A stretch of DNA of 64,000 bases from Alphaproteobacteria bacterium. GTDB taxonomy: Bacteria > Pseudomonadota > Alphaproteobacteria > UBA8366 > Aestuariispiraceae. This document shows positions 16,232-25,825 of this stretch, one piece after another (positions within the stretch are counted from its first letter, which is position 1; each line of letters opens with the position of its first letter). The position numbers and the translations under genes are program-made. Location of the stretch: contig SPJV01000077.1 in the NCBI GenBank assembly GCA_006844765.1, positions 1 through 64,000 on the forward strand, in the 5' to 3' direction. Under the pieces are notes generated by a model. It was not told where the DNA came from and ran no database searches. It was given only the letters and a program-made list of their open reading frames with translations.

Positions 16232-17242
16232 ATGGATTTTCTTAACGCCATCGTCCTATTCGGCAATTTCGTGCTCGTCCCGGCCACGGCCTATGGGTCA
16301 CAATTGGCGCTGGGCGCATTGGGCGTCACCCTGGTTTACAGCATTCTGCGCTTCTCCAACTTCGCGCATGGGGAAATCATGAGTTTTGGCACCATGGTCG
16401 CCATTCTGGTCATGTGGGCCTTTCAGGCAGCAGGTATTGGGATTGATCCCCTGCCGACCGTCTTGCTCGCCCTGCCCTTCGCCATAGTTGTGACTGTCGC
16501 TGCGGTGCTTCTCGCCGACCGGTTCGTCTTCCGTTACTACAGACTGAAGCGATCACCGCCGGTGATCCTGCTGATCGCCTCGACCGGCGTTATGTTTCTC
16601 TTCAACGGGATTATCCGATTCGTGATCGGCCCCTCCGACCAGCGGGTCCATGATGGTTCACGCTTCATTATCAAGGTTCGCGAGTTTAAGGCAGCAACCG
16701 GGCTGAATGAAGGTCTGGCGATTAAGACAAGCCAGACGATCTCCTTAGGCGCCGCTGTTGCCTGTGTGGTCGCGCTGTTCTGGTTCCTGAACAAGACCCG
16801 AACCGGTAAGTCGATGCGGGCCTATTCCGACAATGAGGATCTGGCGCTGCTGTCCGGGGTCAATCCGGACCGCGTGGTGACCGTCGCCTGGATCCTGGCT
16901 GGCGCCCTTGCCGTGGTTGCCGGAACGCTCTACGGGCTCGACAAGGTCTACAAGCCCTTTACCTATCTGCAACTGCTGCTGCCGATTTTCGCGTCAGCCA
17001 TCGTCGGCGGTATCGGCAGCCCGGTCGGCGCCATCGTCGGCGGGTTTGTCATCGCCTTTTCCGAGGTCACGGTGACCTATGCCTACAAGAAATTCATCGG
17101 CTATCTGGTCATGCCGGAATGGGCGCCGGAAGGCTTGGCGCAGCTCCTGGCAACCGACTACAAATTCGCCGTTTCCTTCATGATCCTGGTGGTCGTCCTA
17201 TTGGTGAGACCAACCGGTATTTTCGCGGGTAAGACGCTATGA
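16232..17242 (+). CDS. livH: Branched-chain amino-acid-type ABC transporter permease (LivH type)
   Basis: A 336-residue inner-membrane permease. ATG 16232 is chosen because GGAGTTGG (16218-16225) precedes it; the frame upstream overlaps livF without a ribosome site. About eight hydrophobic segments are visible, with the family stretch LGALGVTLVYSILRFSNFAHGEIMSFG near the N-terminus and FASAIVGGIGSPVGAIVGGF near the C-terminus. The cytoplasmic EAA-like loop (SGVNPDRVVTVAWILAGALA) contacts the ATPases. The stop overlaps the start of livM by 4 bases (ATGA). Confidence 0.94.
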   Translation: MDFLNAIVLFGNFVLVPATAYGSQLALGALGVTLVYSILRFSNFAHGEIMSFGTMVAILVMWAFQAAGIGIDPLPTVLLALPFAIVVTVAAVLLADRFVFRYYRLKRSPPVILLIASTGVMFLFNGIIRFVIGPSDQRVHDGSRFIIKVREFKAATGLNEGLAIKTSQTISLGAAVACVVALFWFLNKTRTGKSMRAYSDNEDLALLSGVNPDRVVTVAWILAGALAVVAGTLYGLDKVYKPFTYLQLLLPIFASAIVGGIGSPVGAIVGGFVIAFSEVTVTYAYKKFIGYLVMPEWAPEGLAQLLATDYKFAVSFMILVVVLLVRPTGIFAGKTL

Positions 17243-18567
17243 CTTTCACCCGGAACAGAAAAATCGTGATGTTCGCCGCCATGGGCGCATTGCTGCTCGC
17301 TGTTGGCTTTATGCAGAGCTGGTCACTGGCCCTTGCGATCGTCAATCTGTGCATCATCTCCGCCGTCATGTCGTTGGGCGTGAATATGCAATGGGGCTAT
17401 GCCGGGCTGTTCAATGCCGGGATCATGGGCTTTGCGGCGCTCGGCGGGATGGCCGCCATCGTCGTTTCCATGCCCCCGGTCTATGAAACTTGGGAGGCCG
17501 GCGGCAGTGGCATTCTGATCACCTTCGCAATTGTCTGCGTCACCGCAGCGGCCAGCATTTATGTCCATCGGCGCTTCAAGCATGACAAAACGATTGGCCG
17601 TTTGATCATCGCCGGCATCGTTATCGCCGGGTATTTCGGCGCCCGCGCCTTCTTCCTTCCCGCGACCGCTGCCATTGAGCTGGTTGAGCCCGCTAAAACG
17701 GGCTATCTAGGCGGTCTCGGTCTGCCCATCATGCTGGCTTGGCCGATTGGTGGACTGCTAGCCGCCGGCGCCGCCTTCGTGGTTGGCAAGGTCGCGCTAG
17801 GCTTACGCTCCGACTACCTCGCCATCGCGACTCTTGGAATCTCCGAGATCATTGTTGCGGTTATGAAGAACGAGGATTGGCTGACCCGTGGCGTTAAAAA
17901 TGTAAACGGCCTGCCCCGCCCTACCCCCTATGAGGTCGATCTACAGAACACTCCGTGGTTCGCAGATATGGCGGCAGACTGGGGATTCGGTGTTATCGAA
18001 GCATCATCAATCTATGTGAAGCTTTGCTATATGGGGCTCTTCCTGATCGTTCTGTTGTTCGTCCTGTACCTATCCGAAAAGGCGTTGAAATCGCCTTGGG
18101 GCCGCATGATGCGTGCGATCCGCGACAATGAAGATGCCGCCGAAGCCATGGGCAAGGACGTAAAAGGCCGCCATTTGGAAGTCTTCATCCTGGGCTCTGC
18201 CGTAATCGGGATCGCCGGCGCGATGCTGACCACATTGGACGGCCAGTTCACCCCCGTTTCCTACCAACCGCTTCGCTTCACCTTCCTGATCTGGGTGATG
18301 GTGATCGTCGGCGGGTCGGGCAACAATTTCGGGGCGGTGCTGGGCGGCTTCATCGTCTGGTTCGCCTGGATTGAGGCGGAGCCGGTCGGCGTTTGGTTGA
18401 TGGACGTCATCACGGCCGGGCTTGCGGATGACAGCGCTCTGCGAGCGCATCTGTTGAACAGCGCGATCTATATGCGCCCCATCACGATGGGGTTGGTGCT
18501 GTTGTTGGTGCTGCGATATTCGCCACGCGGGCTGATACCGGAGGAAACGGGCGGGACGCGACGATAA
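17239..18567 (+). CDS. livM: Branched-chain amino-acid-type ABC transporter permease (LivM type)
   Basis: A 442-residue inner-membrane permease, the last gene of the importer operon. It shows the LivM core NMQWGYAGLFNAGIMGFAALG near residue 50, the conserved YLAIATLGISEII, the cytoplasmic loop GRMMRAIRDNEDAAEAMGKDV and the C-terminal VIVGGSGNNFGAVLGGFIVW. The C-terminus RYSPRGLIPEE is a standard LivM ending. It has an extra hydrophobic hairpin (about residues 85-165) compared with short LivM proteins. It pairs with LivH to form the channel. Confidence 0.94.
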   Translation: MTFTRNRKIVMFAAMGALLLAVGFMQSWSLALAIVNLCIISAVMSLGVNMQWGYAGLFNAGIMGFAALGGMAAIVVSMPPVYETWEAGGSGILITFAIVCVTAAASIYVHRRFKHDKTIGRLIIAGIVIAGYFGARAFFLPATAAIELVEPAKTGYLGGLGLPIMLAWPIGGLLAAGAAFVVGKVALGLRSDYLAIATLGISEIIVAVMKNEDWLTRGVKNVNGLPRPTPYEVDLQNTPWFADMAADWGFGVIEASSIYVKLCYMGLFLIVLLFVLYLSEKALKSPWGRMMRAIRDNEDAAEAMGKDVKGRHLEVFILGSAVIGIAGAMLTTLDGQFTPVSYQPLRFTFLIWVMVIVGGSGNNFGAVLGGFIVWFAWIEAEPVGVWLMDVITAGLADDSALRAHLLNSAIYMRPITMGLVLLLVLRYSPRGLIPEETGGTRR

Positions 18568-18574
18568 TTATCGG

Positions 18575-18610
18575 CGCCGTTAATCACATGCGCCGTTAAA
18601 CACATACGCC
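18575..18610. repeat. 16-bp tandem duplication between livM and the VOC gene
   Basis: CGCCGTTAATCACATG (18575-18590) is followed by CGCCGTTAAACACATA (18591-18606; 14 of 16 identical) and then CGCC, the start of a third copy. It fills the space between the convergent stops of livM (18567) and the VOC gene (stop 18612-18614, minus strand). Confidence 0.85.
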
Positions 18611-18611
18611 C

Positions 18612-19046
18612 CTAGCGCGTCCCGATCACCTCACAGAAGCGTAGAAGATAACCATCAGGATCAGCGATAACGAATTGCCGCTGATGGATTTCGTCTTCGG
18701 CGCGCCGATACCATTTTTCCTCCGGCCCTCGAAGGAACGGAAGTCCGGCCTTTTCAGCCTTCTTTATAAATTCCGGTAGGTTGTTCACCTGAATCTGTAG
18801 GTTCAAGCCGCGCCCGAATGGTGGGGCCTGAGGTTCATAGGCGACACCGCCGAACATTGCCCCCTCCTCCAACTCACAGATCATGAGCTGGGCCTCACCA
18901 AGCGTCAGAAATGAAAACCCTTCCTCAGCACGCTCATAGGCAGCCTTGAAACCGAATAAGTCGCAATAGAAGGCACGGCTTGCCTGCCAATCCCGAACAA
19001 CGATCTCGGGGACCATTGGGTTCATAACAAAGCTTCCCGTGATCAT
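18612..19046 (-). CDS. VOC-family (glyoxalase/bleomycin-resistance fold) protein
   Basis: A 144-residue vicinal-oxygen-chelate-fold protein with the paired beta-alpha-beta-beta-beta units: MVPEIVVRDWQASRAFYCDLFGF near the N-terminus and LNLQIQVNNLPEFIKKAEKAGL in the second half, ending FVIADPDGYLLRFCEVIG. The late Glu of FCEVIG is a typical metal ligand; other ligands are uncertain. The reaction is unknown. ATG 19046 overlaps the stop of the upstream MetE-like frame (ATGA), which supports this start and translational coupling. An alternative start at 19025 has GGGAAG in front. Confidence 0.85.
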   Translation of the reverse strand: MITGSFVMNPMVPEIVVRDWQASRAFYCDLFGFKAAYERAEEGFSFLTLGEAQLMICELEEGAMFGGVAYEPQAPPFGRGLNLQIQVNNLPEFIKKAEKAGLPFLRGPEEKWYRRAEDEIHQRQFVIADPDGYLLRFCEVIGTR

Positions 19047-20100
19047 AGGGATTTCGCCGCCTCACACATGATTTTCAGCTTTGTCATGGCCAAGTCCCGC
19101 CCCAGGAAACCGAGGCCGCAATCCGGTGCTGCGATCAACCGATCCGCATCGATATGGGTCAGTGCCTCCTGCAATCGCCCGCGGACTTGTTCCGCCGTTT
19201 CAACCGTGCTCGATGCAATCGCGATACAGCCAAAATGACTGTCGTGTTCTGAAATTTTTCCAGCAAGCCCAAATCATTATGTCGGTGCGCGTCTTCAATC
19301 GACACCTGATCGATGATTGAGCGATCCAGCGCCGATGCCAGCATCTGATAGCTCTCCGGATCCGCTTTTTGATAGTCCGTCTGATCCAGGTGGCTGGGAT
19401 AGCCGCAACACATATGCATCACCTTGACCACATGGTCCGGCACCCCGTGAAAGCAGCGCTCCAAATTCTCAATACCATAATCCAGGCCTGCCTGAGGCTT
19501 ACGGGCAAAAAGCGGTTCGTCAACCTGGATGTAGCGGCAACCAGCCTCAGCCAGCGCGCGGATTTCGAAATTCAGGGCATCGGCAAGATCCCGTCCCTGC
19601 GCCTGCGGATCGCCATAGAATTCATCCGCCGTCGTATCGCAGATGGTAATCGGGCCCGGCACAGTAACCTTGATCGCCCGGTCACTGCCTGCCTGTGCGA
19701 CCATGAAGTCATGGGGCAGAAAATGATTTCCCTTCGGCGCGATCTTGCCCCTGACTGTTGGCAGATCTGTTTCATAGGCACCATTGCGCAACACACGATG
19801 GGTCAACCCATCGAAGTCAAAGCCATCCAGGTGTCGACAGTGATAATGGATATAGTTTTCCCGCCGGACCTCCCCATCCGTCGGGATATCGATCCCGCAG
19901 GCGATCTGGTCGGCGATGACTTCAGCCGCAGCGCGTTGAAACAATGCCTCGATTTCGTCGCCGGATAGTTTCTCCTGCGCTGCGTTATAAGCATCCGTCG
20001 CGGCGGAGGACGTCATCCCCCCGTCAATCGTGAACCAATCCCCGAATTGCACATAATCAGGCTTTGGATAAGCCCCGATACAGGTTGTTTGAAGCGGCAT
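19043..20100 (-). pseudogene. Cobalamin-independent methionine synthase II-family gene with a -1 frameshift
   Basis: From ATG 20100 the first 290 codons give a clean MetE C-terminal-domain-like (UROD/MetE fold) protein: GAYPKPDYVQFGDW, IPTDGEVRRENYIHYHCRHLDGF, VTVPGPITICDT, IQVDEPLFARKPQAG and HMCCGYPSHLDQ. At about 19229-19236 the frame breaks. Reading one base further on gives CIAIASSTVETAEQVRGR, APDCGLGFLGRDLAMTKLK and a stop at 19043-19045, exactly the family's C-terminus and overlapping the VOC start. The 1058-base span is one base short of 353 codons, so a single base, probably one G of a GGG run, is missing. The family uses zinc to move methyl or alkyl groups between thiols. A real mutation or a sequencing error are both possible. 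Confidence 0.85.
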
Positions 20101-20265
20101 CGTCTTTCTTCTTTTCTTATCGTTGAACGGCGTCGTCGCGCGCGGTTGAAGGGCCGAACCACGCCTTCCCGGAATACTGCTGAAACCGATGGGCCTTGGC
20201 AACGCTTGCCCCATTGGCATGCGCCGACTAGATAAGGCGCGCAAACATAACAATGGAACAGTCAA

Positions 20266-21852
20266 ATGCCGAGCCCGGCCCATCCTGCTGAATCCCGTCG
20301 AACCTTCGCCATCATCTCGCACCCGGATGCGGGCAAGACGACGCTGACTGAAAAACTGCTGCTTCGCGGCGGCGCGATCCATTTGGCCGGTGAGGTCAAA
20401 GCCAAGGGAGAACGTCGGCGCGCGCGGTCTGACTGGATGAAGATCGAACAACAGCGCGGAATCTCCGTCACGACCTCTGTCATGACGTTTGAGCGGGATG
20501 GCGTCACCTATAACCTTCTCGACACGCCGGGCCACGAAGACTTTTCTGAAGATACCTACCGCACGCTGACAGCGGTCGATTCTGCCATCATGGTTCTCGA
20601 CGCCGCGAAGGGCATTGAGCCTCAGACCCGGAAACTGTTTGAGGTCTGCCGCTTACGCGATGTACCGATCACAACGTTCATCAACAAGATGGATCGGGAA
20701 GCCCGCGATCCTTTCGAATTGATGGACCAAGTCGCCGAAGACCTGGCCCTGGATGTTACCCCTGTGACCTGGCCGATTGGGTCCGGGAAGGACTTCAAGG
20801 GCTGCTATGACCTGGTCCATGACCGGCTTCTTCTGATCGGAGCGGAAGGCTCGCAGATCATTCAGGTTGAAGGGCTCGATGATCCGATACTAGCCGATCA
20901 CATACCGGAAGATCTGTTGGAGATGCTTCAGGAAGAAGCGGAACTGGCTCGGGAAGCCTGTCCGAAATTCGATCTGGAAGCCTATCGCGCCGGGACCTTG
21001 ACGCCTGTGTTCTTCGGCAGCGCCTTGCGGGATTTCGGGGTCAGTCGTCTTCTGGATGGTATTGGTGAGAACGCCCCTTCGCCCCGCCCTCAGGCCGCAG
21101 AGCTGAAGGGTGCTGAAATTTCCATCGCACCGACCGAGGAAAAAGTCTCCGGCTTTGTCTTCAAGGTCCAGGCCAATATGGACCCGAACCACCGGGACCG
21201 GATTGCCTTTTTCCGGCTTTGCTCCGGCCGGTTCAAGCGCGGCATGAAGCTGAAACATGCACGCTCCGGTAAATCGATGGCAGTCCACAACCCCATTCTG
21301 TTCTTTGCCCAGGACCGGGAGCTGGCAGAAGAAGCGCATCCCGGCGACATTATCGGAATCCCGAACCATGGGGTCCTCCGTGTCGGGGATACCCTTGCCG
21401 AGACCGATGGCGTCCGCTTCACCGGCATTCCCAATTTCGCCCCGGAAATCCTGCGCCGCGTGCGGCTGGACGATCCGATGAAGGGCAAACATCTGAAGAA
21501 AGCCCTGGAAAGCCTCGCCGAAGAAGGCGTTACCCAGGTCTTCAAACCAATCCTGGGATCAAACTGGATCGTCGGTGTGGTTGGACAACTTCAGCTGGAC
21601 GTCCTGAAAACACGAATTGAAGCCGAGTATGGCATCGCGGTTGATTTTGAGACGGCCCCCTATGAAACAGCGCGTTGGGTTGCGTCCAATGACCGTAACG
21701 GACTTGATGCGCTCTCCTCTTCCGTTCCCAGTGCGATGGCGGAAGACGGTGATGGCGAGCCTGTCTTCCTGGCCCGCAATATGTGGGAGCTGAACCACCA
21801 GATTCAGAACCACCCCGATATTCGCTTCACCAAGGCGCGGGAACGCGCTTAG
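20266..21852 (+). CDS. prfC: Peptide chain release factor 3
   Basis: A 528-residue translational GTPase that recycles RF1/RF2 from the ribosome after peptide release. G1 is ISHPDAGKTT, G2 lies in RGISVTTSVM, G3 is DTPGHEDFSEDTYR and G4 is FINKMDR. RF3 is set apart from EF-G by the GAIHLAGEVKAKGERRRARSDWM block after G1, seen here in full, and by its length. Domain 3 ends with FRKIL-like family sequence replaced by HPDIRFTKARERA, the standard RF3 end. It is divergent from the MetE-like gene. RF3 is patchily distributed in alphaproteobacteria. Confidence 0.96.
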   Translation: MPSPAHPAESRRTFAIISHPDAGKTTLTEKLLLRGGAIHLAGEVKAKGERRRARSDWMKIEQQRGISVTTSVMTFERDGVTYNLLDTPGHEDFSEDTYRTLTAVDSAIMVLDAAKGIEPQTRKLFEVCRLRDVPITTFINKMDREARDPFELMDQVAEDLALDVTPVTWPIGSGKDFKGCYDLVHDRLLLIGAEGSQIIQVEGLDDPILADHIPEDLLEMLQEEAELAREACPKFDLEAYRAGTLTPVFFGSALRDFGVSRLLDGIGENAPSPRPQAAELKGAEISIAPTEEKVSGFVFKVQANMDPNHRDRIAFFRLCSGRFKRGMKLKHARSGKSMAVHNPILFFAQDRELAEEAHPGDIIGIPNHGVLRVGDTLAETDGVRFTGIPNFAPEILRRVRLDDPMKGKHLKKALESLAEEGVTQVFKPILGSNWIVGVVGQLQLDVLKTRIEAEYGIAVDFETAPYETARWVASNDRNGLDALSSSVPSAMAEDGDGEPVFLARNMWELNHQIQNHPDIRFTKARERA

Positions 21853-21863
21853 CCGCGCGACTG

Positions 21864-21887
21864 TTATTTCGATAATCTTCGAAATAA
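21864..21887 (+). promoter_or_regulatory. AT-rich inverted repeat between prfC and the MFS gene
   Basis: TTATTTCGA (21864-21872) and TCGAAATAA (21879-21887) are perfect 9-base arms with a 6-base spacer. It lies 12 bases after the prfC stop and about 70 bases before the MFS start, just upstream of TTGACG (21890-21895), a possible -35 box. There is no U-tract, so an operator for the MFS gene is as likely as a transcript end. Confidence 0.45.
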
Positions 21888-21955
21888 TATTGACGGGGGA
21901 TAGATGAAGGCGTAGCACCGCCGGACGCTAAATCCATGTCCGGGGCCTCTCTGCC

Positions 21956-23170
21956 ATGTTTCGAGATCGAGCCGCCATCCTAATGGCCCTGGGTCAGACA
22001 CTTGTCTGGGCTGGTTTATTCTACTGCTTTCCAGCATTGCTGGTGCGCTGGGAGAGCGATCTCGGCTGGACTAGAGATGCCCTGACCGGCGCAATTGCAC
22101 TCGCACTCTTCATGTCCGCTCTAGCCTCCCCCTTGGCGGGTAGGCTGATCGATGCCGGAAAAGGCCCGCAGATGATGGCGGGAGCGACATTACTCGGCGC
22201 GGCAGCACTGGTAAGCCTGATCTGGGTCGACCAGCTATGGCAGTTCTATCTTGTTTGGGCCTTCATGGGGATGATGCTGGGCGGATGCCTGTACGAGCCC
22301 TGTTTCGCCCTGATCACACGCGCCAGAGGCGCGGACGCCAAACGGGCCATCACACTGGTCACATTGTTTGCCGGTTTCGCCAGCACCATCAGCTTCCCCA
22401 TGGCCCATGCCATCGCGGAAGCCCATGGGTGGCGCAGCGCGATAGTGATGTTCGCCGCAATTGCCGCTTTCGCGTCGGCCCCACTTACCTTTGCCGGCGC
22501 CCGCACGATGGAACAGACGGGGAAAGGCAGCAGCGACAGCCGTTCCCCCTCCCTCACAACACAAAGGCACAGCTTTCTGCGCCGGCCTGTCTTCTGGTTC
22601 CTCGCCATCGGGTTTGCGCTGGGTGCCGTTCTGCATGGTGCAACACTGCATCATCTCTTGCCGATCCTCTATGACCGCGGCTTATCCCCGGACCTTGCGG
22701 TGTTCGCCGCATCCTTTATCGGTCCCATGCAGGTGGCGGGGCGACTGATGATGATGGCGACGGAAAAACATGTCTCCAATCACGGTGTTGCGATGATGAC
22801 CTTCATGATGATGGGATTGTCAATTTTGCTGCTGATCGGCGCCGGCGCGACCCATGAGCTGGTCATCGGTTTCGTTATTCTGTTCGGCAGCGCTTATGGC
22901 GTGACAAGCATCATCCGACCGGTGATTGCCCGCGAGATCCTGGGAGAAAGCAATTTCGGTGCGAAGTCCGGTGTTATTGCCTTGTTGTATCTATCTGGCG
23001 CCGCCTCATCGCCCTATGTCGGCGCCCTGGTCTGGTCGGCAGGCGGATACGACCTGCTACTCCCTTGCCTGATCGTGTTGGCGGTGTTGGGTTTATCGCT
23101 CTATCTGGTCGCTCGGCGTCTATCAGGTGACCAGGGGACCAGTGCTCAGGCCCCTAAATCAGATCAATAG
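21956..23170 (+). CDS. MFS transporter
   Basis: A 404-residue, 12-helix major facilitator. The first half carries SPLAGRLIDAGKGPQMM, the loop 2-3 signature, and the conserved FYLVWAFMGMMLGGCLYEPCFALI; the second half has MQVAGRLMMMATEKH. The general look (monocarboxylate/oxalate-type, with RPVFWFLAIGFALG at the centre) suggests an organic anion carrier, but the substrate is not identifiable. Its 3' end overlaps the 3' end of the next gene on the opposite strand by 7 bases. An inverted repeat upstream may control it. Confidence 0.88.
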   Translation: MFRDRAAILMALGQTLVWAGLFYCFPALLVRWESDLGWTRDALTGAIALALFMSALASPLAGRLIDAGKGPQMMAGATLLGAAALVSLIWVDQLWQFYLVWAFMGMMLGGCLYEPCFALITRARGADAKRAITLVTLFAGFASTISFPMAHAIAEAHGWRSAIVMFAAIAAFASAPLTFAGARTMEQTGKGSSDSRSPSLTTQRHSFLRRPVFWFLAIGFALGAVLHGATLHHLLPILYDRGLSPDLAVFAASFIGPMQVAGRLMMMATEKHVSNHGVAMMTFMMMGLSILLLIGAGATHELVIGFVILFGSAYGVTSIIRPVIAREILGESNFGAKSGVIALLYLSGAASSPYVGALVWSAGGYDLLLPCLIVLAVLGLSLYLVARRLSGDQGTSAQAPKSDQ

Positions 23171-23985
23171 ACGCGTTTGCGATCCTGAGCCAACCCGGCG
23201 AGCAATTGCTCAAGGGCCGCCACATTGGCATCACCATATCGTTCCTGAAGGTCGTTGCGCGCTGTATCGTCGGCGACCCCCATCGCCAATTCGGAATAAA
23301 GAGCGCTCATCAAGTTATGAAACTCAATGTCACCGAAGACCCAGGCCCGCTCCCGCTCATCCTTTGTGCCGGGCATGGTGCGCTCAAAGAAGCCTTTCAT
23401 CCATTCCCGACGCTTCGCAACGTCTGTGAAATAGCGGGCGATATAGATCAATAGATCATTGACCAGGAGTTGCGCCGACTGGTCACCTTGCACCGCTTCC
23501 CAGTCAAAATTCGACCCCATCTTTGCCTGATGCGATTCAACGAGTGCCCGGGCTCGGTTCTCATACTCATCAAACAATTCCGGCCCAATCATCTGATGCA
23601 GCGCACCGGTAAAGGCCGGGATAACGCGCCGGGATAAGGTCTTGCCCTGGATCGGCGCCGCACCGCGATCCGCTAGAAGCGAGGCGAAACGCGAAACGAT
23701 CATCCGCTCCAGCGGGAATTTCCGCATTTGCGCCCAGAATGTCTGCTCAAAGCTGTTCTGGAGTTGGTTCCAGTTGCGTGACACGATCCCTTCAAGGACG
23801 GGGTCGTCGCCCATCTTAAATGTCGTTACGAGATCTTGCAGATCATTGGCTTGCAGACGCCCTCCCGCCTGCTGCGCCTTTTCAGCGAGACGCCGCAGAA
23901 AGAGATCCATGACTTCGGAAACCATGCCATTAAGTTTCTCCAGTCCCCGAGCATTGCCGACGCTGCCATCCCTGTCTTCAGCCAT
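23164..23985 (-). CDS. Hypothetical protein, soluble and helical
   Basis: A 273-residue protein of unrecognised family. It is predicted mostly alpha-helical, with no signal peptide, membrane segment or obvious catalytic motif. Notable stretches are DLFLRRLAEKAQQAGGRL near the start, WAQMRKFPLERMIVSRFASLL in the middle and WVFGDIEFHNLMSALYSELAMG near the end. The Trp and acidic content and even codon use argue for a real cytoplasmic protein. It is divergent from nadE, with a 138-base gap that may hold both promoters. No function is proposed. Confidence 0.75.
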   Translation of the reverse strand: MAEDRDGSVGNARGLEKLNGMVSEVMDLFLRRLAEKAQQAGGRLQANDLQDLVTTFKMGDDPVLEGIVSRNWNQLQNSFEQTFWAQMRKFPLERMIVSRFASLLADRGAAPIQGKTLSRRVIPAFTGALHQMIGPELFDEYENRARALVESHQAKMGSNFDWEAVQGDQSAQLLVNDLLIYIARYFTDVAKRREWMKGFFERTMPGTKDERERAWVFGDIEFHNLMSALYSELAMGVADDTARNDLQERYGDANVAALEQLLAGLAQDRKRVY

Positions 23986-24123
23986 AATCCTAAACTGTCC
24001 TCAACCCCATCCTTGCTGTCATTTGCGCAAGGCTTGATAAAATGCCAGCGATAAGGATAGTCGCGCTCAGCCCATCGTCAAAGCGTAACCTGCTCTTTTG
24101 AGCGCAAGGAAGCGAGAAAACAT

Positions 24124-25824
24124 ATGCCCAGAAGGTTGAAACTGGCGTTTGCGCAAGCCAATCCGACCGTCGGTAACATTGCCGGCAACCTTGCCCTCGC
24201 TCGTTCGTTACGAGCAAAAGCCGCTGAGGCAGGGGCTGATCTGATTCTCTTTCCGGAATTGTTCTTGAGCGGGTATCAACCTGAAGACTTGGTTCTGAAG
24301 CCCTTCTTCCTCGACAAACTGGAAGAGGCCGCCCATGCGCTCGCAGCGGATACGACCGATGGCGGACCGGCGATGCTTCTGCCGACTCCGTGGCGGACGG
24401 GGCCGAGTGACATGCCGGCAAGCACCGATGCCCGCCCCTTCAATGCCGTTTTGCTGCTGGAAAACGGGGAGATCGCGACTGCGCGTCACAAGCATGATTT
24501 GCCGAATTATGGGGTCTTTGACGAAAAACGCGTTTTCCAAGCGGGACCGATGCCGGGGCCCATCGATTTTCAGGGCATCCGACTGGGCGTTCCTATCTGT
24601 GAGGATGTCTGGACCCCGGATGTCGTCGAGTGCCTGGAAGAATCAGGGGCAGAGATCTTCTTGGTCCCGAATGGCTCCCCTTTCGAGATGGATAAGGACG
24701 AACACCGCCTTCAACTGATGATCGCGCGGGTTAATGAAAGCGGCATGCCGCTCGTCTATCTGAACCAAGTCGGTGGACAGGATGAGCTGATCTATGACGG
24801 CGCGTCCTTCGTGCTGAATGCTGATGCCAGTCTGGCAGCAAGCCTGCCGGCCTTTGAAGAAGCGACGATTCTGACCGATTGGGTAGAAGGACCGGATGGC
24901 TGGGTTTGTGCAAAGACCAGCATGACGCCGCCGCTGGAACGGCTGGAGGCAATCTATAAGGCAATGGTCTTGGGATTGCGTGACTATGTCCGGAAGAATG
25001 GATTTCCGGGAGTTGTGCTCGGCATGTCCGGTGGGATCGATTCCGCCTTATCTGCCGCAGTTGCTGTCGACGCTCTGGGCCCGGAGGCCGTGCATTGTGT
25101 TATGATGCCGTCCCCCTATACCAGCCGCGAAAGCCTGGAAGACGCTGCGGAAGCCTGTGGCATGCTTGGCACCAAGCTGGATGAGGTCAATATCGGCCCG
25201 GCGATGGATGCATTCAGTGAGATGCTCGCCCCAATTTTTGGCGAAACAGAAGCCGGCGTGACAGAAGAAAACATCCAATCGCGCAGTCGTGGGCTCACTT
25301 TGATGGCGATTTCCAACAAACAGGGGGCGATGGTCCTTACCACCGGCAATAAGTCCGAAATGTCGACGGGTTATGCGACGCTCTATGGCGATATGTGCGG
25401 GGGCTACTCGGTCTTGAAGGATATCTACAAATCCGATGTGTTTCGTCTGTCGAGCTGGCGGAATGAGGGACGTCCGCAAATGGGAGGTGAAGGCCTGCTC
25501 GGACCCGACGGACCTGTGATGCCGGAACGGATCATCACCAAGCCGCCCTCAGCAGAACTGAAGCCGGACCAGACGGATCAGGATAGCCTGCCGGAATATG
25601 ATGTCCTGGACGATATCCTGCAGTGTCTGATCGAAAAGGAGATGTCGGTCAGCGATATCGCGGCACGTGGCCACGCGCCGGAATTGGTGCAACGGGTCTG
25701 GCGCATGCTCGACCTTGCGGAATATAAGCGCCGCCAAGCGCCACCGGGCGTAAAGGTGACCGCGCGATCCTTCGGCCGGGAACGCCGTTATCCCATCACC
25801 AACGCCTTCCGGAAAATCCTCTGA
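24124..25824 (+). CDS. nadE: NAD+ synthase, glutamine-hydrolysing
   Basis: A 566-residue two-domain enzyme for the last step of NAD synthesis: deamido-NAD plus ATP and glutamine gives NAD. The N-terminal nitrilase-fold glutaminase (about 1-270) has the triad Glu (LFPELFLSGYQ), Lys (ARHKHDLPNYGVFDEKR) and Cys (VPICEDVWTPD). The C-terminal synthetase domain begins near 275 with the P-loop GMSGGIDSALSAA, followed by TTGNKSEMSTGYATLYGD and the C-terminal end RRYPITNAFR. Everything needed for both half-reactions is present. The next gene starts 1 base after its stop, so the two are almost certainly co-transcribed. Confidence 0.97.
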   Translation: MPRRLKLAFAQANPTVGNIAGNLALARSLRAKAAEAGADLILFPELFLSGYQPEDLVLKPFFLDKLEEAAHALAADTTDGGPAMLLPTPWRTGPSDMPASTDARPFNAVLLLENGEIATARHKHDLPNYGVFDEKRVFQAGPMPGPIDFQGIRLGVPICEDVWTPDVVECLEESGAEIFLVPNGSPFEMDKDEHRLQLMIARVNESGMPLVYLNQVGGQDELIYDGASFVLNADASLAASLPAFEEATILTDWVEGPDGWVCAKTSMTPPLERLEAIYKAMVLGLRDYVRKNGFPGVVLGMSGGIDSALSAAVAVDALGPEAVHCVMMPSPYTSRESLEDAAEACGMLGTKLDEVNIGPAMDAFSEMLAPIFGETEAGVTEENIQSRSRGLTLMAISNKQGAMVLTTGNKSEMSTGYATLYGDMCGGYSVLKDIYKSDVFRLSSWRNEGRPQMGGEGLLGPDGPVMPERIITKPPSAELKPDQTDQDSLPEYDVLDDILQCLIEKEMSVSDIAARGHAPELVQRVWRMLDLAEYKRRQAPPGVKVTARSFGRERRYPITNAFRKIL

Positions 25825-25825
25825 T

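Noticed and set aside
19159..20535. 458-codon reading of the MetE-like frame, including about 145 codons upstream of 20100
   Set aside because: The upstream part overlaps the prfC start in antisense and has no family similarity; the end is out of frame after the missing base.
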